From: Prorocentrum cordatum
Taxonomy: Eukaryota > Sar > Dinophyceae > Prorocentrales > Prorocentraceae
Direction of reading: 5' to 3'
Length of the DNA: 37,500 bases
Assembly (NCBI GenBank): GCA_963575745.1
Contig: CAUYUJ010014327.1
Span: 17,501-55,000 of the forward strand
Made by a program: the position numbers and the translations under genes. Shown piece after piece: positions 10,602 through 18,500 of the stretch (its first letter is position 1; every line of letters starts with the position of its first letter). The notes beneath the pieces are model-generated. The model saw only the letters and a program-made list of their open reading frames with translations. It searched no databases and was not told where the DNA came from.

Positions 10602-10777
10602 GTGTGCGCAGCGTCTTCTCCTTTGGCTCTGCGCGCCGCCAAGATGGACAGGTGTCGCGGCAGGTCGAGCAGGGCCGAGCCCCCCGCCGTCTTCGCCAGG
10701 TGGAGGAAGTATATCTTCTTGAACCAGCTGGCCTCCGACGCCTCGTGGGGGCCCCAAATCCTGATCTTCCAGGAGGG
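10602..10777 (-). CDS. Probable sulfotransferase exon (5'-PSB motif)
   Basis: On the minus strand an open stretch encodes KKIYFLHLAKTAGGSALLDL. The HLAKTAGGS part matches the 5'-phosphosulfate-binding loop (H-x-P-K-T-x-G-[TG]-S) near the N terminus of carbohydrate O-sulfotransferases, which use PAPS as donor. It is preceded by TGCTAGTTTTCAG, a good acceptor site, and ends at CACACGTAAAC, a good donor site, giving a 176-bp exon. Without splicing the frame meets TAA at the donor. I could not find the exons for the 3'-PAPS-binding motif, so this is a fragment of a split gene or a pseudogene. The Pro of PKT is replaced by Ala. There is no ATG-led open frame, so gene finders that need a start would miss it. 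Confidence 0.5.
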
Positions 10778-10799
10778 CTGAAAACTAGCACCTGGACCT

Positions 10800-11540
10800 C
10801 GGCGTCTAAATCAGAGCCGAGGTTTTAACATGCCTGAAAGGTCTCTGAGTTTGGAGTGCAATCCGAGGAAGATAATAGAGAATGTCTAAATTCTCGCGCT
10901 CCTCCGCGGTAGATCCTACACCTTCTTCACGTCTAAAGTATAGACGCCCACGTCTCAATTTCAGCCACGATCTGATGCAAGTTACAATGTGTTCCGTGCG
11001 TCGCTAGCAGCAATTTGCAAAAACCAATATGAACGTTCACATGGTTACCACAGTGTATCACGGACATGCACTATTTGTACAGGATGTTGACACGTTCTCA
11101 CGTATCCAGACTCTAAGTTTACACACGGGTATGAATTCTATACGATTGAAGTACTATGTGGCCATATCCCGATACTGAAAAATTACCCGCATACTTTAGA
11201 CACGTCATTAGACACGGCGCAGCATGGCGACTGCAATGAGAGGCATGATGACTCTTCCGGTGCAGACTGGACGTGTTGCTTCCATCTGTCGACCGCGCAC
11301 GCACTGATGACGAGGGCGGACACGAAATAGCATTGGAGGCGGTGATGACCCAAGGGAGCATGGAAACCTTGGAGCGATAAAGCGGTAGACGGGAAATGAG
11401 AGAAGACGGCACGGACCTAGAACATGGGAGCGAACATGTATGGGTAACGGCGGCGGAGGACGAGTAGGATGGTGCAGAATGCGGAGAAGGGCGCACAGGT
11501 GAAGGAACCGACAAGGCAGGACGGCATCATGATCGATAAT
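10800..11540. other. Unassigned, apparently single-copy sequence
   Basis: No simple repeat, foldback or copy of another part of the window was recognised. Open frames on the minus strand around 11119-11549 are serine/arginine-rich and match no family that I know. The interval 10380-10500 is an AT-rich patch with ACATGTTTAAA-like palindromic words. Confidence 0.4.
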
Positions 11541-11548
11541 AGTCCTCA

Positions 11549-11588
11549 ATCTTCTTCCTCCTCCTCCTCCTCCTCCTCCTCCTCCTCG
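11549..11588. repeat. TCC microsatellite
   Basis: TCC run followed by TCC/TCAATCC-rich sequence to about 11700. Confidence 0.9.
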
Positions 11589-11855
11589 GGTCTCGATCCT
11601 CGATCCCCATCCCCGTTTTCCTCAATCCTCCTCATCCTCCTCCTGCTCCTCATCTTCCCCCTCCTCCCTAATCGCCCTCGATCCTCGGTTCTCCTCCTCG
11701 ATATCGACGCGCGTGTTCTGTCGAACGGCGATGTGCCAACAGAAACACGAAGCAAGACTAAGACGGCCACGAACACGCACACGTACATGCACACACACAC
11801 ATTGAGCGGTCTCGGCCTCGCGCTCAGCGTCGAGGCGGAGTAAACCGCGCGCGCA

Positions 11856-12116
<261 letters not shown>

Positions 12117-12299
12117 AGCGCGCGCCCGACGCGCGTCAACACCGCCGCCACCGCCGCACATGCACATGATTAGCAATGCGAAACGGATCAAACACCTTTC
12201 CTACACCGTGTGTGCACGATTGTACATTGCGTGTAGGCACGATTCTAACAAAGTAACCTGCTTGTTTACACACATCCGCCACCATGCCTTCAGCACGTA

Positions 12300-13270
12300 G
12301 TGAAGTGCCCCAAGGCTCGTGCAACCCTGGAAGGCAAAAAGGGTTTGACGCTGCCAGGGTGTGTCGCATGGGCCTCTGTGGCGGCGACCCCGCCCAACAG
12401 GGCCACAGACTGGGCGAAGACGGCCCCAAGAAACCACCAGCAGGGTCCGAGAGGCCTTCGAGACTGTCCAGGAGCTTTCCAAGACGCCCAAGATGGCCTT
12501 GCGACGGTCCAAGAAGCCTTCGAGACGCCCAAAGGCCCCAGAGAGCTCAGAGAGCCTTCCCATGAGGGCTCCGGAGGCCAAAATCATTGATTGCCATTAG
12601 GTTTTTCAATGCTTTGTGGGTTTTCCACTTTTCTAGCATCCGACGCTCCACGACGGCCACAGAGGCCCCCAAGAGGGCTCCAAGACGGCTCAGAAAGGGC
12701 CCATAGACAGCCCAAGAGACCCCCAAGACGGCCAAAAAAGGCCCCAAGAGGGGGAGCACGAACACAAAAATCCAAGCCTTCCGCCAGAGGCCCCGAAGAG
12801 GCCCCCAAGAGACCAAAAGAGGCCCCAAGGGGCTTGAAAAAAGGCCCCCCGAGAGGCATCGAAGAGATCCCAACGACCATCCAAGAGGCCTCAGACCCAC
12901 AACCCAGGCACGGTGGCGGGATGGGACGAAGGCCAGCTGCCGACCCCTTGTGGTCTTGCTAATAGGGGTGCATGGCGAGCCGAACGTTTCGCAGGATTTG
13001 GTTCTTTTCAAACGAGCTCCCTGTGGGGCTTCGGCCCAGCCCGCTGGCCACCCGAAAGGCCGCCCCGCAAAGGCCCCCCGTTGCCCGATCGCCTCACAGA
13101 CTATGGCTTAAGATGGCCTCCAAGATGCTTCTAAGACGGGCAAGATGGTCCCAAGGGAGCCCGAGATAGCCCCTAACATGGCCTCCTCAAAGACTGTCCC
13201 AAGATGCCTCCAAGACCACCTAGATGGTCCAAGAGACCCCAGGACGGCTCAAGAAGCGCCCAAGAGGCCC
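12300..13270. repeat. CAAGAGGCC/CAAGACGGCC minisatellite, region 2
   Basis: Same-orientation units such as CCCAAGACGGCC, CCCAAGAGGCC and TCCAAGACGCCC fill most of 12430-12900 and 13100-13270. Between them (12590-12650) is TTCAATGCTTTGTGGGTTTT. This resembles GATTTTCGCTTTCTTGCA at 6750, so region 2 is a diverged duplicate of region 1 that includes non-repeat spacers. Confidence 0.7.
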
Positions 13271-13335
13271 CTCCAGCCAAGTGAATATTTGTGGTAGTGA
13301 TTTTTTCGAGCGCATGTCAACACATCGGAAGCGCG

Positions 13336-13572
13336 TGCGCACGCACACGCAAGCGCGCGTACGCGCACACGCGCGCGCACGCGCTCAGGACGGGGCTCGG
13401 GCCCGGGCTCGGGCTCGCACACGGGCTCGGGCTCGGGCTCGCGCCCGAGCTTGCACGCGCTCTCGAACGAGACGAATGCGCGCACACGCAAAAGAACGCG
13501 CACGACCGCGCACGCGCTCACGCTCGCGCACACGCGCACGCTCACGCACGCGCGCGCACGCGCGCGCTCACC
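13336..13572. repeat. Alternating purine-pyrimidine tract (CG/CA/GCTCGG)
   Basis: Long stretches of GCGCGCACGC, CACGCGCTCACGC and a GGGCTCGGGCTC hexanucleotide subarray (about 13393-13450). Such alternation is the classical sequence type able to adopt left-handed DNA. No gene is supported. Confidence 0.8.
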
Positions 13573-13579
13573 CGCACGC

Positions 13580-14160
13580 GGACTGCCCCCGCTTGAGGGC
13601 AAGGCGTGACGACAGTGCTAGGACACCCACCCCCCGGCCCTGCACCCCTCTCACCCCATTTATAGGTTAAAAACCCTAAGCGGGGTGTGACTCGAACGCC
13701 AAGTTTCACGAGGGAGAGTGCTTCAAGCATTATGTCGTCAAGAAGGGTGTGCTACAGCACGCGATCTTTACGAGGGACACTAGTTTCAGCAACCCACGGC
13801 GTGGGTTCCAATACCCACTTTTGACTGAAGATAGCTGCTCCAGCAAGTTATGCCGACAAGTCGGGCGGGCTGTCGCTAAGAAAGCAAATAGGGCGCCCCG
13901 CGCCCCAGCCACGAACCCTCCCACAGTCCGTCAAACACCTCATCAGCAACATATGCACCTAAGTGTAAGAAGGCCCAGGGGGCATCCACGAGGTCCCCAA
14001 GGAAGAACCGACGAGGCAAACATCATTACCCATCGGTCGGAAGAAGTAGGTAGAAACATTAAGTAGGAAGGCGTTAAAGGTAGATTGGGTGTCCGCCCGC
14101 CCCCTAAAAAGAATGGAAAAGGTTAAGCCACTCGACCATTGAAGTAGGAAGGCGCTTAAA
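13580..14160. other. Unassigned spacer
   Basis: Nothing coding is recognised. A short internal repeat is present: TAGGAAGGCG followed by AAAGGTAGATTGGG at about 14065 recurs as TAGGAAGGCGCTTAAAGTAG at about 14146. Confidence 0.4.
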
Positions 14161-14259
14161 GTAGATTGGGATCTGGGAGTCCAAACATACATACTTTCAG
14201 CGACCGACGGGTAATCTTCAAGTGGTTGAAGGAGTGTGGCATTTGCTTCAAAACGGTCT

Positions 14260-15870
14260 TCCGACCGCCGAGGTCGGCCCAAGAAGCCTCCAGGATGGCC
14301 CCTGGACGGCCCGGCAAGCTCCCAGACGGCCCCCCAACACGCCCCCCCAAGACGGCCAAGATGGCCCCAAGGCGGTCCCAAGATGCCTCCAAGACTGCCT
14401 AGATGCTCCAAGGGAGCCCAAGAGGGCTCAAAATCGCCCGAAGAGGCCCCGTTACGGTGTCCCAAGAGGCCTCCACGACGTCCTCCAGGAAGGCCCGAAG
14501 AGGCCAACATCATAGATCTGCCGCAGGTGGTTACAGGACTTGGGCATCTGCTTCAAGCTGCCTTCCGACGGCCCAAGAGGCTACCGAGATTGCCCCAAGA
14601 TCGCTCAGAGGCCCCCGAGATGGCCCAAGAGGCTCCCTTGACGGCCCCATCAGGGCCCCAAGACGGCCACAGAGGCCTTCAAGACGCCCAAGATGGCCTT
14701 CAAGAAGGCCCTGAAGCGCCCCGAGAAGACCACAGAGAGGCTCCCAAGACGGCTTCCGACGGCGTCTGACGAGCCAGGAACGCCGTAAGACTGCCAACGA
14801 GGCCCCCAAGAAGCTCCCGAAGGCCCTCAAGAGGCCCAAGGAGGCAAGCACGAGGTCTCCAAGAGGCTCCCAGGAAGCCCCCACAAGGCCCCAATAATGA
14901 CCCCAGACGCTCTCAGGAGGTCGTCTCATCCTTCTCCTCTTCCTCCTTGTTCCTCCCGCTCCTCATCCTCCTCTTACTCCCAGACGTGTTCTCCGAAGGG
15001 CTTCCACAACAACTGGGGGAACGCATGGTCCAATAGCGTGGCCAAACGTTGCCCAAACGTTTGGCCACATGGGCGTATCCTAGAAGGCTGGGAGCGGCGG
15101 TGATTCAACATTGGCGTCTTCGATATCCGCCTCCCCCTCTTGATTTATCACATGGGTGCCTGGCGTGCTGGACGTCTGAGTGGACTCAAGTTCTGCTTGA
15201 AAGAACTCCCAGAGGGATCTCGGCCCAACCCGCCAGCCACCCGAAGAGCCGGTCGATTCCCAACAAATCTCTCCAAGACTGCCTTGGTGGCCTCCAAGAC
15301 GGTCAACATGGCCTCCAAGATGCCTCCAAGACGGCCAAGATGGCCGAACGACGGTTCGAAGATGCCTCCAAGACTGCCTAGATGCTCCAAGGGAGCCCAA
15401 GAGGGCCCCAAAACGCCCGAAGAGGCCCCGTTACGGCGTCCCAAGAGGCCTCCACGACGTCCTCCAGGAAGGCCCGAAGAGGCCAACATCATAGATCTGC
15501 CGCAGGTGGTTACAGGACTTGGGCATCTGCTTCAAGCTGCCTTCCGACGGCCCAAGAGGCTACCGAGATTGCCCCAAGATCGCTCAGAGGCCCCCGAGAT
15601 AGCCCAAGAGGCTCCCTTGACGGCCCCATCAGGGCCCCAAGACGGCCACAGAGGCCTTCAAGACGTTGAAGACGGCCTCCAAGGCGACCCTGAATCGCCC
15701 CTTGAGAGGGGCTCCCAAGACGGCGTCCGACGGCGTCTGACGAGTCAGGGACGCTGGAAGACGGCTAACGAGGCCACCAAGAAGCTCCCGAAGGCCCTCA
15801 AGAGGCCCAAGGAGGCTCCCATGATGCCTCCAAGAGGCCTCCAGGAAGCTCCCAGGATGCCCCATCAATG
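14260..15870. repeat. CAAGACGGCC minisatellite region 3 with a recent internal duplication
   Basis: The motif fills 14260-14890 and 15220-15860, again always on the plus strand. Within it, 14381-14686 and 15360-15665 are about 98 percent identical over 306 bp (some five differences) at an offset of 979 bp. A following spacer, 15034-15123, is repeated at 15887-15975 at an offset of 853. It contains the inverted pair GGCCAAACGTT / AAACGTTTGGCC. Confidence 0.85.
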
Positions 15871-15979
15871 ACCCAATAAGCTCCTATAGCGTGGCCAAAC
15901 TTTGCCCAAACGTTTGGCCACATAGGCATATCCTCAAAGCAGGGGGCGGCGGTGATTCGCAATAGGCGTCTTCGAAACA

Positions 15980-16425
15980 CTTTTAGACACGATTCAGAAA
16001 CTTTCCGTTTGACAGGGATCGACCTTTTAGATACGACTGAGACATTCAGGCACGGGGCCTGCACCAGAATGCGATAAACACTCGAATGCCCGAATACCGC
16101 TCGAATCGCCGAAAATATGCCCCCGCTGCACCGCGAGGGCGTTGGACGCGCCGCGGGCGTAGATTATTCGGACGCTGTCTTCCTGGCACTCTGGAAGGTC
16201 AGGAAAGTGCGGTGGCAAACCGTGCGGTGGCCTTGAGCCAACCAAACACCTCACCGCACGGTCCGTCACTGCCCAGTTTGGGACTTCGGATGCCCCAATC
16301 GCACGAGATGCCGTCGATGAGCCCACGTCCCAACACCGTGCGGTCACACCGAGTCCTCCCCCGACTCACCCGACGGTCTGGTCAGGTCGCCGCTTTGATC
16401 TAGGCCTCTCAGTTGGGGTCGGAGC
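15980..16425. other. Unassigned spacer
   Basis: Apparently single-copy sequence. GTGCGGTGGC and GCGGTGGCC recur within 16208-16232 and the reverse complement ACCGCACGG follows at 16252, giving a weak inverted repeat. No reading frame with a recognisable domain. Confidence 0.35.
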
Positions 16426-16426
16426 A

Positions 16427-16590
16427 GCTGTGGTCGAAGGATCGCGCCGCATGGCCGATGCATCGCCGATGTGGCTCGATGTGGAGCCCGATTTGCTTCA
16501 CGTCGACGTCGCCGATGCATCGCCGACGTCGACGATGCATCGCTGGTGCATCGTCGATGCATCGCCGATGTATCGGCAATGCGGGGCGAC
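16427..16590. repeat. GATGCATCGCC repeat
   Basis: Tandem and inverted GATGCATCGCCGATG, GACGTCGACGATGCATCG and TGCATCGTCGATGCATCG words, a longer relative of 4309-4400. The repeat is strongly self-complementary. Confidence 0.75.
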
Positions 16591-16814
16591 CCTCCGACCC
16601 CATCCCTAGGAGGCCTCTATTTGGATGACGCCCCGCACCCGACGCCTCGCGCTGGCCTTGCTCTGGGCCGCCGCCAAGGGTGCCATTCTGAGCCCTCAGC
16701 GCACGGGTGGGCAGCGCCCCGGCCAGGGCGAGGGCAACCGCGCACAGCCTCATGCTCCCAGACCTCCAAGGTCACCCAACTTCGCGCATCGCTAGGAGAC
16801 GAAACACGGCATGA

Positions 16815-16972
16815 ACACGAGCGTTTGGCGCCCCGCGCGGATTTCTTGGACCTGCGCTGGACCCCCCCTCCGCGGCGCCTCTGGCGCCGCCCCCGGCGCG
16901 CTCCGCGCGCCAGGGAGGGGAGTCCGGCGCGGATCCCACGAAATCCGCGCGGAGCGCCAAACGTTAATGTTT
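16815..16972. mobile_element. MITE-like GC-rich foldback element (copy A)
   Basis: The best-preserved copy. The left arm GCGTTTGGCGCCCCGCGCGG continues into ATTTCTTGG. The right arm is CGAAATCCGCGCGGAGCGCC followed by AAACGTTAATG. The arms are inverted complements over more than 25 bp. The centre holds GCGGCGCC-TCT-GGCGCCGC, a perfect 8-bp-stem palindrome, and GCGCGCTCCGCGCGCC. It encodes nothing, so it would be non-autonomous. Confidence 0.8.
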
Positions 16973-16975
16973 AAT

Positions 16976-17057
16976 TGTGCCGTTTTTCTTCTTCTATCCT
17001 CTGGCGAGACCCAGACCTCCGACGCCTTGGAGACAAGCAGCCCTCCGATCCTGGCGC
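16976..17057 (+). repeat. Linker repeat between foldback copies (inverted partner 36470-36545)
   Basis: Contains TTTTTCTTCTTCTATCCTCT, GACCTCCGACGCCTTGGAG and ATCCTGGCGCTG. The same words occur in reverse complement at 36470-36545, again next to a foldback element, so linker and foldback element probably moved or duplicated together. Confidence 0.75.
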
Positions 17058-17158
17058 TGGACCCCTCTCCCGCGCGGGCGGAGCGCGCCGAGAGGCGGCG
17101 CTGGAGGCGCCGCCGGGGGGCCCGAGGAGCCGATCCACGAACTCCGCGCGGAGCGCCT
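17053..17158. mobile_element. MITE-like GC-rich foldback element (copy B, left-truncated)
   Basis: Family core GCGCGGGCGGAGCGCGCC, GGCGGCGCTGGAGGCGCCGC and right arm GAACTCCGCGCGGAGCGCC are present, but the left terminal arm is missing. It is arranged in tandem with copy A through the 16976-17057 linker. Confidence 0.7.
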
Positions 17159-17325
17159 ACTGTGTGTGTGTGTGTACAGTCGGACTTGATTGAACAGGAC
17201 GCGCGAGAGGACACAAGACCCTGCCAAGGGCCACGTTGCCACAGGAATGTAGGAGGCATGGGTCGCGAGATGCAGGACACAACTGTACTCTTGATTTGGG
17301 AGGGTCGACCTACAGTGCCGGTTTG

Positions 17326-17355
17326 AATACATGCTCCGCGTGCGGATCATGTATT
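17326..17355. repeat. AT-flanked palindrome (partner at 9296)
   Basis: Arms AATACATGCTCCGC and GCGGATCATGTATT pair at 13 of 14 positions around GT. The following AT-rich stretch to about 17470 ends in ACATGCATTAAAAAAA. This suggests a small AT-rich element bounded by ATTAAAAA-type ends. Confidence 0.6.
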
Positions 17356-17591
17356 AAAAATGCAGGGATTTGGTTTAAACGGTGAGTTCATGCATACATT
17401 GATTCAGACATAAGAATATATTACACACACTATGCTTTTTTAATACATAAAAAATCACATGCATTAAAAAAAATGTCCTGTACAAATCAGGGCCGGCTGT
17501 ATGGCTTTTTGTTCTTCTTCGAATTGCGCCCCGCGAGGCGCGACCTGCGAGTGTCTTCGAGCCCTCGCGCCGCCCCCACTGGAGGTAGGGT

Positions 17592-17596
17592 TAGGT
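17592..17596. repeat. Target-site duplication (left), TAGGT
   Basis: TAGGT abuts the outer end of the left LTR and recurs at 34177-34181 just outside the right LTR. Five base pairs is the usual duplication for Ty1/copia integrases. The match can be read as GTTAGGT if the last two LTR bases on the right are counted as host. Confidence 0.85.
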
Positions 17597-17882
17597 AGTC
17601 GAAAACAAGCTGGTAAGCTTAGGTATACAGTCCGCCTTAGGCGCTTCCATATCCCAGGCTTAGGCTCATAGCGCATGAGCAAGAGAGCGAGACGAAGCAT
17701 GGGATCTGGAGTAAAGAGTAGGATGGGCATCGTCAATGGAAAAGGATGTTTTCCGATCTCAGATGCAAGTAGTGCGCCTCAGTGAGGCACAGTCACATAT
17801 TTGGCCGGGCCCGGCTTGAGCCAGGCACGGCAGCGGTACATGCTCGATTTATACCTCGCCTTTAACCTTCTCCGTTTAAAGT
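17597..17882 (-). repeat. 3' LTR of the retrotransposon
   Basis: 286-bp left-hand copy. It also encodes the polyprotein N terminus (MTMPILLFTPDPMLRL), which here runs out into host DNA and stops near 17464. The flanking internal side (17883-17901) is pyrimidine-rich in element sense, so no polypurine tract adjoins it. Confidence 0.95.
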
Positions 17883-17984
17883 CGGAGGGGGAGGAGACGA
17901 GCAGGTACCGCACTTCTATTATGCGGAAAAACAGTGCTAAGCAGCAGCGGCTGCCTACAAGGAAAGGGCGCGCGAGTAGCCTCG

Positions 17985-18500
17985 CTACCGGCGAGTTTCC
18001 TCGCTGCTAAAGCGCACCTGCCCGCGGGTTTCCCCGCTGGCTCGGGAGGCAGGGCCGTCCTGAGACGACCTGCCCGCCCTATACGGCGTATGTTTCTTCA
18101 GCTCGTGCTTGAAGGATTGCTGGCCGGCCATTACTTGTAGGAGCAACGCGCGGTCAATGCTACCTTTGGTATGACCATCGGCAGTCATATCCCGCGTGTC
18201 ACACCATTGGACGCTTTCCACGATTCCACGTTCCATCATCTGGCGAATCCAGCTGATGTGCCCAAGCAGAGTACACTCTGTGGGCTTCTTCAGATCCTTG
18301 CTAGACAAAGATTTGAAGACAGACTCGGCATCAATAGTCAGAGTGACTTTGATACATAGACCACCCATTTCCAATATGTTCTTCAACTGTGTGGGGGTCA
18401 ATGGTCCCGAGTGTAGCTCGTGGAGCGTTACAATGGTCGGGTAGCAGTCTTCCAAGTTGTGGGCTGCTGCCAGTGTTTCCGCAGAGTAGCTCGAACGCAC
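17985..18500 (-). pseudogene. C-terminal part of RNase H, displaced by a frameshift
   Basis: Open segment with RSSYSAETLAAAHNLED (E8, the RNase H glutamate region), LTIDAESVFKSL (D57) and DMTADGHTKGSIDR (D108; copia elements have ADxLTKP here). The GTG at 18498-18500 is not a real start. Upstream in element sense HLVDAYCKSHRLQ is read in the pol frame, and a -1 shift near 18495-18503 separates the two halves of one domain. It stops about 100 bp before the 3' LTR, giving the end of the polyprotein. Confidence 0.82.

Noticed and set aside
13224-13670. Arg/Ala/His-rich frames in the CG-alternating tract
   Set aside because: Artefact of alternating CG/CA sequence.
14236-15871. Pro/Arg-rich frames of up to 243 residues in the CAAGACGGCC arrays
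   Set aside because: Both strands are open because of the repeat composition; translations follow the motif and do not keep the same frame between duplicated copies.
17464-17736. A separate small gene encoding MTMPILLFTPDPMLRL
   Set aside because: It is the LTR-encoded start of the polyprotein in the 3' LTR, running into host DNA.
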